A stretch of 53,442 nt of DNA from JAICNG01 sp035249985 (GTDB lineage: Bacteria > Gemmatimonadota > Gemmatimonadetes > Gemmatimonadales > Gemmatimonadaceae). Both the position numbers and the translations under genes were made by a program. Of this stretch, positions 32,505 to 40,506 are shown piece after piece. The notes under the pieces are model-generated. The model was not told the DNA's origin and did not search any database. It saw nothing but the letters and a program-made list of their open reading frames with translations. How positions within the stretch are numbered: position 1 is the stretch's first letter; each line of letters starts with the position of its first letter. The stretch covers positions 1-53,442 of the forward strand of contig DATFFP010000038.1 in NCBI GenBank assembly GCA_035249985.1, read 5' to 3'.

Positions 32505-34559
32505 CTACACCGATTGGAGCGCGCGCAGAATGTCGACCATGCCGTGGCCCTGGAAGTCGCGCTCGCGGCCGAGGTCTGTCGCGGAATTGCAGAGAATTTC
32601 CTTGATGCGTCGTGGATTGCCGAGAAGCTCCCGGTGCCGCGCGAGCAAGAGGGCGACGGCACCGCTCACGTGCGGTGCTGCCATGCTGGTGCCATCCTTG
32701 GTCTTCGACGCATTGCCCGGAATCGGCCCGAGGATCTTCTCCCCGGGCGCGACGAGATCCGGCTTTCGACGGCCGTCACCGGTGGGGCCACGGCTGGAGA
32801 AGTAGCTCACGCCGTACGTGTGGGGCTGGTATCGATGCGTCGCCCCGACCGTGATCACGTTTTCGGCGTTGCCAGGATCCTGAATGCTGATCGCGGAATA
32901 CGCTTCCGCGGCAGCGCCCGTCGGAGTCGCGTAGTAGATGTATCCCTTGTTGCCCGCGGCGGCGACGACCACGACGCCGGTTCCAATGACGCGCTCGCTC
33001 TCGTCGCACACCGGCGTCCGGCCGCACGCGTAGTTCGCTTTGTCGTGCGGGATCGCGAGACTCATGTTCACGCCGTGGATGAGCGGTTGCTCGCGGTGTG
33101 CGTTGAGGTGCCGCACGAACTGGAGCGCCGCCATGATCGTGAACTCGTTGCCAAGCCCTTCGTCGTCGAGCACACGAAGGTCGTAGAGGTTGATGTCGGG
33201 GCACACGCCGATGAGGTCGTGCTCTCCCGGATGAGGATCATCGCCTACCTCCCAATCGAAGGTGCGCCAGTCGGCGGCCAGGATCCCGGCCACGTGCGTG
33301 CCGTGCTCATGCCGAGGTTCTTCGTAGTCCGCGTTCGTGTGCGGAACCTCGATGAACGGTTTGATGGCATCCCAGTCGATTGCACGGCCGGTCTTCAGGC
33401 TTCGACGAAGCTCCTGAGCGCGTTTCCGGACGTCCTCGTCTTTCGCCAGAAACTTCTTCCAGAAGGCGAGATCGCTCTCCCACCGGCGGGTCCGCGCGTC
33501 GTCAGGCTTCGCCTTGAGATTTGCCTTGATGCGTCGTACCGCGTCCCCCACCTCGTTGTCATCGGTGTTGAGGAGCTGACGGATTCGGGTGAAGTCGTAC
33601 GTTGCCTTCACGCGCGTGTGCCGGGGCCACTCCTCCTTCGCCTCGTCAGCGGTCAGCTTGCGCCGTTCCGCTCCGTTGCTCTTGCGTCGCGGTTGCTCCC
33701 GGGTCTCGCGCGACCAGAAGGCGGGATGGCGCGCGTCGATGCCGCTGTCGAGGATTGCCCACGCGAGGTTGCTACAGTCGAGCTGGAAGACGCGCTGGGC
33801 GGCATCCGACTTCACGGCGAGCGTCGACCGCCAGACCGCTGTCGTGGCGGTGCGATCGTGACTCACCAGCCACACGCGCGCCTTGGCGTCGGGGAGCGGC
33901 TCTCGCATCAACGTGCCGAACTCGGCGACGAGCGCTGCTTCGTCCTCATTGAGGTCATCGAAGGCCGCCTTCGCCGCGCGCTCCGTCCCGGGCTCCTCGA
34001 TGCTCCGCGCCAGCAGAATCGTCCCGACGACGTGGATCATCCAGAGCAAGTCGGCCGACGGGGGCGGTGTCCGCCGCCTCACGACCTGTCCCTTCTCCGC
34101 CGCCTCGAGGGACTTCGCCAGATCCTTCTGCACCTCTGGCCGGACGAACTCCCTTGGTAGATCCGCCGAGGCCTCGTAACGAACGTGGTCCTGCCACCAT
34201 TTGCTCATCGGAAGCACGACCCGAACGAGCTCGTCGAAGTGCAGGCGTGCCGCGACCGCGGCCTGGTTGTAGGCGATGTCCGCCGGCTCGGCCCCATCGG
34301 GATGACGGCGCCGCCATGACTCGGTTGCACGCTCGGCGTTGAGCCGCTCGCGGAGCGCGACTCCCAGCTCGGCTGGTGTGGTTCCCCGGTGCGGCGTCAT
34401 CAGGAGCTCGCGAGGCTCATGCGGCCCACGATCGGGGTCGGTGTATTGCATGCCGAACTCGATCCACACGTCGGGCAGCACTGGAGAGTCCTGCGTGAAC
34501 CGCCGTGCGGCATCCTTCCCGAAGATCAGCTCCTCGAGCCACGGCCGGCGCAGTCTCAT
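32505..34559 (-). CDS. Cytoplasmic subtilisin-like (S8) serine protease
   Basis: A 684-residue protease without signal peptide. The first about 260 residues are a helical domain of unknown function. The catalytic set is intact: Asp271 (WAILDSGIDARHP), His419 (EHGTHVAGIL), oxyanion Asn537 (VAAAGNKG) and Ser625 (GTSMAAPHVSGA). Asp and His are 148 residues apart instead of the usual 30-40, because of a charged helical insert (about 285-410). The lack of export and the N-terminal extension suggest a regulated intracellular protease, possibly one that activates or is activated by neighbours. Its ATG overlaps the patatin stop (ATGA). Confidence 0.88.
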   Translation of the reverse strand: MRLRRPWLEELIFGKDAARRFTQDSPVLPDVWIEFGMQYTDPDRGPHEPRELLMTPHRGTTPAELGVALRERLNAERATESWRRRHPDGAEPADIAYNQAAVAARLHFDELVRVVLPMSKWWQDHVRYEASADLPREFVRPEVQKDLAKSLEAAEKGQVVRRRTPPPSADLLWMIHVVGTILLARSIEEPGTERAAKAAFDDLNEDEAALVAEFGTLMREPLPDAKARVWLVSHDRTATTAVWRSTLAVKSDAAQRVFQLDCSNLAWAILDSGIDARHPAFWSRETREQPRRKSNGAERRKLTADEAKEEWPRHTRVKATYDFTRIRQLLNTDDNEVGDAVRRIKANLKAKPDDARTRRWESDLAFWKKFLAKDEDVRKRAQELRRSLKTGRAIDWDAIKPFIEVPHTNADYEEPRHEHGTHVAGILAADWRTFDWEVGDDPHPGEHDLIGVCPDINLYDLRVLDDEGLGNEFTIMAALQFVRHLNAHREQPLIHGVNMSLAIPHDKANYACGRTPVCDESERVIGTGVVVVAAAGNKGYIYYATPTGAAAEAYSAISIQDPGNAENVITVGATHRYQPHTYGVSYFSSRGPTGDGRRKPDLVAPGEKILGPIPGNASKTKDGTSMAAPHVSGAVALLLARHRELLGNPRRIKEILCNSATDLGRERDFQGHGMVDILRALQSV

Positions 34560-35812
34560 AGCCGGATCTTCCGCTTGTTGCTGTCCTTCAGCGCCGCTTT
34601 GACCTTCGCTTCGTCGAGCCAGTCGGGATGCGGGGGCCGCAGCTCGGGGAGCGGCTGGGGGACGAGCGGCTTCACGTGACGACGCACCGCGACGTCGGCG
34701 AGGAAGTAGCCATGGTTCTCGAGCACGGCCCGCTCTCCCTCCGAGAACGTGTCGAGGTCGGTGCGAATGTTGGCGATGAGGTCCCGCGCCACCGCCTTCG
34801 TGTACCCCGTCGAGTCGTTAGGTACGTACCGGGAGCGGGCGCTGCTCACGGCCCAGTACGTTCCATCCATGACCGGTCGATTCGTCTCCGGATCGGTGGT
34901 CATGAAGCTGGAGATGAGCCACCGGCGCCGCAGCGCACGCGCCTGATTCTGGACGATGTCGGCGTATCGAAAGATCCGCCATTTCAGACCGCGGTCGGGG
35001 GTGAACTCGAACGGCCCGCCGCCGTCCGAGACGAGCACGGTCTCGTGACTCTTCCAGACCGGCTCGAGTCCCATGTTGTCGTAGTTGCCCCCGTCGGTGA
35101 GCCGAAGCCCTGAGAGGCAGCTCTTCCGCGTCTCGGCGTGCGTGCACTTGCCGTTCTTGAAGTCGCGCTCGTTGAACTTCGTGCGCAGCGGATTGAACAG
35201 CGGTGGAAAGCACGCGGACGCCGCGGCGGCGCGCCCCGCCGGATAGTCGTCAGGCGGCGGCGCATGGTAGCCGACCTGATAGTCGCCCATCCGCTGCCGC
35301 TCGAAGACCCAGTTGACCCCAAAGGCCATGTCCGTGGCGCAGAACACGAAGTTGGGGGCACTGGGCAGCTCACGGAGGGTGAGCTTCGCGGTGTCCTTCG
35401 CGAGCAACGTCGCCATGTGGTCGACGATCTCGAGCCCTCGGAGGAAGTTGATCGGATTGAGGCGCCGCCGCAGCAGTCGTCCGCGGAAGTTGCTGCTCGT
35501 TAGGTCGGCCGTCGGTTGGGCGACCTGCGCGTCGAAGTCGGCGAAGGGCCCGGTGAGTGCCCCGCCGACCTTGCGGATGGCGTCCGCGAGCACGAGGGCC
35601 ATCAGGCTGCCGCCCGAAACGGAGCTGATCGTCCTGACGCGATGCAGGACGCCGAGCTCGTTGAGCCGACGGAGAGCGCCGAGGTGGAAGAGAGTGGCGC
35701 GGAATCCGCCGCCGGAAAGACAAAGGCCAATGCCGTGCCGACGACGTTCCGGAAGGTACGTGTCGGACTCGGCGGCCTCCGCGGCAGCAGCGGGTGTCTG
35801 CGTTGTCGACAT
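34556..35812 (-). CDS. Patatin-like phospholipase, first gene of the operon
   Basis: A 418-residue cytoplasmic lipid acyl hydrolase. It has the oxyanion loop SGGGFRA (33-39), nucleophile Ser66 (SSVSGGS) and catalytic Asp240 (LTDGGNYDN), the Ser-Asp dyad of patatins. The region between holds an insert with possible membrane contact. Patatin effectors in CBASS-type immunity degrade the inner membrane when activated; no cyclic-nucleotide synthase is present here, so activation would differ. It leads the operon from the promoter at 35880-35908 and overlaps the protease gene (ATGA). Confidence 0.9.
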   Translation of the reverse strand: MSTTQTPAAAAEAAESDTYLPERRRHGIGLCLSGGGFRATLFHLGALRRLNELGVLHRVRTISSVSGGSLMALVLADAIRKVGGALTGPFADFDAQVAQPTADLTSSNFRGRLLRRRLNPINFLRGLEIVDHMATLLAKDTAKLTLRELPSAPNFVFCATDMAFGVNWVFERQRMGDYQVGYHAPPPDDYPAGRAAAASACFPPLFNPLRTKFNERDFKNGKCTHAETRKSCLSGLRLTDGGNYDNMGLEPVWKSHETVLVSDGGGPFEFTPDRGLKWRIFRYADIVQNQARALRRRWLISSFMTTDPETNRPVMDGTYWAVSSARSRYVPNDSTGYTKAVARDLIANIRTDLDTFSEGERAVLENHGYFLADVAVRRHVKPLVPQPLPELRPPHPDWLDEAKVKAALKDSNKRKIRL

Positions 35813-35879
35813 TGCGCGCTTCGATGCGGGAGCGCGACGGGGGCGGCGTCGTCGCCGCGAAACTCGACCCGTTGGAGCC

Positions 35880-35908
35880 TACATACGGGTACGCGGTGCC
35901 ACGGTCAA
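35880..35908 (-). promoter_or_regulatory. Sigma-70-type promoter of the patatin-SIR2 operon
   Basis: On the minus strand: TTGACC (35908-35903), a 17-base spacer and TATGTA (35885-35880). Transcription would begin near 35873, giving a leader of about 60 bases before the patatin ATG. Both boxes match four or five of six consensus positions. Confidence 0.6.
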
Positions 35909-36028
35909 TAGTGGCGGCGATGCAACATCCGCCATTCGGCGAACGGTCGCGTTGACTCCCCTGGTGGTCCGATCGCATCGTGGTCATCACATCGGAACCA
36001 GATCCCCCACCCAAGCCGTTCTCCTCCC

Positions 36029-37264
36029 GTGAACGAGATCGTCCGGCGCACGCTCGTGATGCTCTCAGCATCCTTTGCGCTCGGGTTCGCGGCGGGCTCC
36101 ATGACGGCCGGCCCTGGATCCGCGGCGCTGGTCGCGCTCAGCGGTAACGCGAGCTTCGCCGGGCTCTACGTCGCGCTCCTCAACCTCGGCGCCGCCGCTG
36201 GGGCCGCGGTCGGCGGACGCGCCATGGACCGGTGGGGCCGACGCCCCGTACTCATGTCCGGCTACGTGCTCGGCGGCGTGGGGTACGCGATCGCCGGGTC
36301 GGGCGTTGCACTCGACGTGCTCGCTCTCTTCGTCGCCGGCATCCTCGTGTTCGCGGCCGCGATGGGGATCGGAGGACTCACGCGCATTGCCGCTGCCGAG
36401 ATCTTTCCGCCCGCCGAGCGTGGACGGGGAATCGCATGGGTGCAGACGAGCGCCATCGCGGGGGGAGTCGTCGGTCCGCTGCTGCTCATGCTCACCGAGC
36501 CCCTGGGTCACGCGATCGGGCGTGATGCGCTGGGGATCGTCTGGTGGCTCGCACCCCCGCTTCTCATCGCGGGCGCACTGACGCTGCGACGTGCGGCCGA
36601 GCCGATGGAGCTCGCGAAGGAGATCGAGCGCGAGCATCCGCACGCGTCCGGCACGGCATTGGGGACGGGCGCCGTTAGGTCACGGCGACTTCTCGTGGCC
36701 GGCGTCATCGCGCTGGCGGGGAGCCACGCCGCGATGGCGGCGGTGATGGGAGTCGCCGGCGTCGCGGTCGTTCACGCGGGCCACGGTGCGAGCGTGCTCG
36801 GGACGATCATGATGCTCCACTTCATCGGAATGTACGGGTTGTCTCGCATCGTCGGTCACGTCACCGATCGCTGGGGACGACGTCCGACGATCCTTTCGGG
36901 GCTCGTGCTGCTTGGCCTGGGGGGCGCCGTCGTCGCACTCATCCCCAACATGGCCGGCTTTGGCGCCGGCATCCTGATCGTCGGGCTCGGCTGGAGCTTC
37001 GCGTACATCGGCGCGTCGGTGCTGCTCACCGACATCACGGTGCCGAGTCGTCGAGCTCGCATTCTGGGACGTGCCGACCTGATCACGCAGCTCACCGCCG
37101 CCGTGGTGGCGACGAGCGGCGGCGTCTGGTTCGCCGCGAACGGCCTCGCGGGACTCGGCCTGGTCGCGATCGCGGTCGTCACGCTGCCCTTCGTCGCGTT
37201 TCTCTTCGTCGTGGAGCCGCTGCCGGGCCAGTACCGTACCGCGCAGGAAGGCGCGGCCACGTAG
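36029..37264 (+). CDS. MFS transporter
   Basis: A 411-residue inner-membrane protein with twelve likely helices in two halves. It has the loop 2-3 motif GGRAMDRWGRRPVLMSG and its repeat in the second half, GHVTDRWGRRPTILSG. It starts at GTG 36029; an ATG ten codons on is possible. The halves resemble drug-efflux MFS proteins; the substrate is unknown. It is divergent from the patatin operon and is probably not part of it. Its stop is adjacent to the stop of the convergent serine hydrolase gene. Confidence 0.87.
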   Translation: MNEIVRRTLVMLSASFALGFAAGSMTAGPGSAALVALSGNASFAGLYVALLNLGAAAGAAVGGRAMDRWGRRPVLMSGYVLGGVGYAIAGSGVALDVLALFVAGILVFAAAMGIGGLTRIAAAEIFPPAERGRGIAWVQTSAIAGGVVGPLLLMLTEPLGHAIGRDALGIVWWLAPPLLIAGALTLRRAAEPMELAKEIEREHPHASGTALGTGAVRSRRLLVAGVIALAGSHAAMAAVMGVAGVAVVHAGHGASVLGTIMMLHFIGMYGLSRIVGHVTDRWGRRPTILSGLVLLGLGGAVVALIPNMAGFGAGILIVGLGWSFAYIGASVLLTDITVPSRRARILGRADLITQLTAAVVATSGGVWFAANGLAGLGLVAIAVVTLPFVAFLFVVEPLPGQYRTAQEGAAT

Positions 37265-38428
37265 TTACCGCATGGTCACGGCGAGGCGGGCGAAATCAGA
37301 GTCGTGAAAGAGCAGGTCGATGACGCCGAGGATGACCTTCATCCCTCGGGCGCTGTTGGTGAACAGGACCGCGCCGGCTTTTCGCTCCGGGAAATAGAAC
37401 GCCATCGTATTCTCACCCCAGTCGCCGCCAGTGTGGAGGCGGACGATCTGGTCGCGAAACTCGAGGATCTCCCACCCGAGCCCCATGCCGATGCGTCGCG
37501 GGCAATACGAGACGGCGGTCGAGTCACACGATGGCAGGGCGCTGGTGTTGACCACGTGCAGCGAGTCCCGGGCGTTTGCGGCGTCGGCACTGAGTCCCGT
37601 CCGGTTCATCACACCAACCACGAACGCCGCGTAATCGCCGACCGTGGTGTACAGGTCATCCGAGGCGCTGGCGACCGTCTGAAAGGAGGGGCTTCCATAC
37701 GTGCCCTCCGGCCCGTTAGGCATGGCGATGCGGTTCTCGAACCACGCCTGCCGCGTGAACGACGTGCTCGCCATGCGAAAGGGGTCGAGGAGATACCGTT
37801 GCGCGAGCGAGTCGAATCGCATGCCCAGCTTCTTTTCGATGAATCTCTTCGCGTACTCGTAGCCCTCGCCGGAGTAGCCGAGTGCAGTGCCGGGGTCGGC
37901 CTTGAATCGCAGGCGGCCGCCGTCCTGGGACCTCCAGTTCGGAAACCCCGTGCGGTGGCTGAGCGCGAGGCGCAGCGTCAGCTTGAGATGGCGCGGATCC
38001 GCGGCGACATCAGGGTCTACCCAGTATGTCGCGAGCGGCTCGTCGAGCGACAGTCGCCCCTCGGCGACGAGACGCATGACAACTTCGGCGAAGACGGGCT
38101 TCGCGAGCGACGCGACGTTGTACAGCGTGCTCGACGTCGCCGGTGCTCCCGCGGATTGCTCACCGTACACCCGCGTCCACTGCACGACGCCGTCTTCGAT
38201 GTACGCGACGGCCATGCTCGGCACGCCATGCTCCGCGAGCCAGGTTGGCGCTGAGACATCCACGCTCTTCATGGCGAGGATGCTCCGCGTGACGCCGGTC
38301 GTTGTCCGCTCCCCGACCGTAGCCTTGGGATGGCATGCGCCGACGAGAAGACATGTCAAAAGGCCGAGATTGCGAGTGTGCACGGGAGGAGTGAATGTTG
38401 TGCGTGGTGGATGGGGCCCGACGTGCAT
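37265..38428 (-). CDS. Class C beta-lactamase-like serine hydrolase lipoprotein
   Basis: A 387-residue protein from the ATG at 38428. The true start may be a GTG at 38383 close before the signal helix. The lipobox is LLVGAC. The catalytic SxxK is Ser107-x-x-Lys110 (VASLAKP), the YxN-equivalent is GYSGEGYEY, and HTGGD replaces KTG. The fold covers beta-lactamases, D-peptidases and esterases (EstB). Without close neighbours it cannot be assigned to resistance; a periplasmic peptidase or esterase is as likely. The 5' end faces a divergent NTF2-like gene 72 bases away. Confidence 0.82.
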   Translation of the reverse strand: MHVGPHPPRTTFTPPVHTRNLGLLTCLLVGACHPKATVGERTTTGVTRSILAMKSVDVSAPTWLAEHGVPSMAVAYIEDGVVQWTRVYGEQSAGAPATSSTLYNVASLAKPVFAEVVMRLVAEGRLSLDEPLATYWVDPDVAADPRHLKLTLRLALSHRTGFPNWRSQDGGRLRFKADPGTALGYSGEGYEYAKRFIEKKLGMRFDSLAQRYLLDPFRMASTSFTRQAWFENRIAMPNGPEGTYGSPSFQTVASASDDLYTTVGDYAAFVVGVMNRTGLSADAANARDSLHVVNTSALPSCDSTAVSYCPRRIGMGLGWEILEFRDQIVRLHTGGDWGENTMAFYFPERKAGAVLFTNSARGMKVILGVIDLLFHDSDFARLAVTMR

Positions 38429-38499
38429 CACGATTGGCACAACGGGAGCATTCCAGCCGGTGTTTCGCTTCCCGTACGCTTGACCTTCATCCCATCGAC

Positions 38500-38892
38500 A
38501 TGGCGACGCTTTCGACCACTGACGCGTCATTGCTCGCGTGCGAGGCGGCACTTCGCCTCGCGCAACTCTCGGGCGATGTCGCCGCGCTCGACCGACTGTT
38601 AGACGACGAGCTCGTCTTCACTGGTCCCGATGGCGGTTTGTACTCGAAGGCCGACGACCTCGACGCCCATCGCACGGGAATGGTGCGAATCAACCGGCTC
38701 GAGGCGAGTGACGAGCGAATCCAGCGCTTCGGCGACATCGCCGTCGTCAGCGTGCGCATGGACATGAGCGGCACCTTCCGCGGCGAGGCGTTCTCGGGAC
38801 CCTTCCGGTATACCCGAATCTGGTGCGCGCGGCCGGGCGGTTGGCGCATCGTGGCGGGACATGTCAGTGCGATTGCCGAGTCGACGTCTTGA
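38500..38892 (+). CDS. NTF2-like (DUF4440-type) protein
   Basis: A 130-residue protein with the cone-shaped NTF2 pattern: an N-terminal helix (LLACEAALRLAQLSGDVAALDRLL), DDELVFTGPDGGLYSKADDLDAHRTG, then strands IAVVSVRMDMSG and RYTRIWCARPGGWRIVAGHVS. Members are small ligand-binding proteins or isomerases; the ligand is unknown. The ATG at 38500 gives the usual length. A bidirectional terminator follows. Confidence 0.85.
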   Translation: MATLSTTDASLLACEAALRLAQLSGDVAALDRLLDDELVFTGPDGGLYSKADDLDAHRTGMVRINRLEASDERIQRFGDIAVVSVRMDMSGTFRGEAFSGPFRYTRIWCARPGGWRIVAGHVSAIAESTS

Positions 38893-38943
38893 GGCGTTTT
38901 CGGCGCATGAAACATGGAGCTGCCGAATCCCCCAACAGCTAAA

Positions 38944-38970
38944 GGGCAACGGCAAAATGCCGTTGCTTTT
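38944..38970. terminator. Bidirectional intrinsic terminator
   Basis: GCAACGGCA (38946-38954), loop AAA, TGCCGTTGC (38958-38966), with AAAG before and TTTT after, so T tracts appear on both strands. It lies between the NTF2-like gene and the convergent RibD-like gene. Confidence 0.85.
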
Positions 38971-39014
38971 GTCCCTGTTACCGTTTGACGTCGTAGCATT
39001 TGCGGCCATCGCCA

Positions 39015-39605
39015 CTACTTCGCTTCGCGCTGCCGAACGTAGTCCAGGCCGACGACTCCGGTTGGATACGGCGTAGCGGACTTCAGCTGAAAAGTCGCAT
39101 GCACTCCATCGGGAAGCACGCGCTTGCCGGTGCCCAGCGTGATCGGATAGACGAGCAGGTGCAGCTGGTCGATCAGGTCCGCCGCAAGCAAGGCGTGCAC
39201 GAGCTGGCTGCTGCCGTCAGTCAGGATGTTCCCGCCGGGCTGCGCCTTCAGCGCGCGCACGGACTCGACCACGTTGTCGCGGATGATCTCCGTGTTGCGC
39301 CAGATCGGCTTCTTCAGCGTCTTCGATACCACGTAATGCTTCGGCGTATTCATCAGATCGCCGAACGGGTCGCCCGGAGGCAAGGGCTCGAACGCCTCGG
39401 CGTGCGTTACGTAGGTGCGTCGGCCGAGGAGGAAGGCATCGACGCCCTGCATTAATGCGCCGAAGGCATGGCCAATGTCATCGTGCCAGAACGGGATGGT
39501 CCAGCCGCCGTACGGGAAGCCGCCATCCAGATCTTCGTCCTTGCCACCGGGGGCCTGCATCACGCCGTCGAGCGTCACGAACTCGGAAACGATCAGCTTT
39601 CTCAT
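39015..39605 (-). CDS. RibD C-terminal-like dihydrofolate reductase-fold protein
   Basis: A 196-residue protein with the opening MRKLIVSEFVTLDGVMQAPGG typical of the YyaP/RibD_C group. It continues with FLLGRRTYVTHAEAF, KHYVVSKTLKKPIW, NILTDGSSQLVHALLAADLIDQLHLLVYP and LGTGKRVLPDG. It should bind NADPH; its substrate is unknown and it stands apart from riboflavin genes. The GC-rich upstream region contains a single-arm repeat near 39688. Confidence 0.88.
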   Translation of the reverse strand: MRKLIVSEFVTLDGVMQAPGGKDEDLDGGFPYGGWTIPFWHDDIGHAFGALMQGVDAFLLGRRTYVTHAEAFEPLPPGDPFGDLMNTPKHYVVSKTLKKPIWRNTEIIRDNVVESVRALKAQPGGNILTDGSSQLVHALLAADLIDQLHLLVYPITLGTGKRVLPDGVHATFQLKSATPYPTGVVGLDYVRQREAK

Positions 39606-39687
39606 CAGGAATCTCCGTTGGAAGTATCCGAGGCGGTGTGAACGCCGAGCCTCGTTTACATGAACGTCGAACGAGGGGGGACAGAAT

Positions 39688-39716
39688 CGACACCGCCTCT
39701 AGCGCCTCCAGCGCCT
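39688..39716. repeat. Short AGCGCCTC tandem tract
   Basis: CCGCCTCTAGCGCCTCCAGC followed by GCCTCTGAAT gives three units of about nine bases (GCGCCTCTA/C). No complementary arm is visible, so it may be a remnant. Related GGCGCTGAA units occur in the signal-peptide repeat near 53005. Confidence 0.4.
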
Positions 39717-39785
39717 CTGAATCTTCTCGTCTCGTTTTGCGTAGTGCATGGTACGCCATCCTACGCATGACTCGGAGAAGTCCTC

Positions 39786-40097
39786 ATGAAAGTACTCTGG
39801 ACGCTTCTGAAGGTCGTGATCGCACTTCTGGTCGTGGTTCCCGTCTCGATAATTGTCCTCGGGACCGCGCTCGGAATCCTCGGAGCATTGGTCGGCCTCG
39901 CCGTGCTGGGACTCAAGCTCGCCGTATTCGGATTGATCGGCTATGCTGCGTTCCGGCTCATCGCGCACCTCTTTTGCGGGCCGTCTCGCGCTCGGAGAAA
40001 GAGCCGGATGGCCGAGCTACCTCTGTCCCCGGTCGACCCGCACTACGAAGCAGCCATGCGGGAGCTGGATCGCGAGCTCGGTCACCCAGCGCGCTGA
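39786..40097 (+). CDS. Small two-helix membrane protein
   Basis: A 103-residue protein. Two or three hydrophobic helices (WTLLKVVIALLVVVPVSIIV, AVLGLKLAVFGLIGYAAFRL) are followed by a basic turn (GPSRARRKSR) and an acidic-basic amphipathic tail (HYEAAMRELDREL). I do not recognise the family. The glycine-rich hydrophobic stretch resembles phage-shock-type or general envelope small proteins. A strong terminator follows 32 bases later, so it is probably a single-gene transcript. Confidence 0.7.
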   Translation: MKVLWTLLKVVIALLVVVPVSIIVLGTALGILGALVGLAVLGLKLAVFGLIGYAAFRLIAHLFCGPSRARRKSRMAELPLSPVDPHYEAAMRELDRELGHPAR

Positions 40098-40129
40098 ACG
40101 TCGCGGCGCTCCCGAAACCCACAAGTGCC

Positions 40130-40162
40130 AAAGCGGCCACCTGACGCGGTGGCCGCTTTCTT
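40130..40162 (+). terminator. Intrinsic terminator
   Basis: AAAGCGGCCAC (40130-40140), an 8-base loop, GTGGCCGCTTT (40149-40159), then CTTC. A perfect 11-bp stem 32 bases after the small membrane-protein gene. The A/T ends let it work in both directions. Confidence 0.85.
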
Positions 40163-40231
40163 CATGGCGCGAACTTCTGGTAGAGTGAGGGTCGCCCAGG
40201 CGACATCTCGGATAAAGACAGGGCGCGGCCG

Positions 40232-40506
40232 CTACGGCGGGGTGCTGACCCTGCGGTACTCTGTACCCGCTCCATCCTCCAACACGAGGACGCTGTCGCG
40301 CAACGTCAGCGTGGCAGTGAAGACGGTCGAGCCATCCTGCTTGCACGTCCCCCGAATCGTGTCCGGCTCCATGAACGAGCGGGCCATGAAGGTGCCGTTA
40401 GGATCAAATGGGACCAGGCGTACCGGAGCACCACCGCGTGACCGGCGACGAGGAGGACGCCTGGCACCAGCAACAGCCACCAGCGACGCGCGTGGCGTTC
40501 GGTCAT
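40232..40506 (-). pseudogene. Probably frameshifted small membrane-anchored protein gene
   Basis: An ATG at 40506 overlaps the methyltransferase stop (ATGA) and encodes MTERHARRWWLLLVPGVLLV then GHAVVLRYAWSHLILT, a convincing membrane helix. That frame continues as low-quality sequence to a stop near 40306. In another frame over the same stretch a sensible tail appears (FDPNGTFMARSFMEPDTIRG, then STVFTATLTLRDSVLVLED), ending at 40232. One indel near 40410-40430 would join helix and tail into a protein of about 90 residues. It is either a real frameshift or a sequencing error. Confidence 0.45.

Noticed and set aside
32439..34160. Long plus-strand open frame antisense to the S8 protease gene
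   Set aside because: The protease frame has a full catalytic set and operon overlaps. The antisense frame has no recognisable motif and is typical of GC-rich shadow frames.
35951..35980. TTGACT upstream of the MFS gene as a promoter
   Set aside because: No acceptable -10 box lies 16-18 bases downstream.
36029..37264. MFS transporter as a seventh member of the patatin-SIR2 system
   Set aside because: It is divergent with a separate start, and ordinary drug-efflux-type motifs give no functional tie; only proximity links it.
37265..38428. Beta-lactamase-like protein as an antibiotic-resistance gene
   Set aside because: The KTG motif is replaced and the fold is shared with esterases and peptidases; no resistance context is visible.
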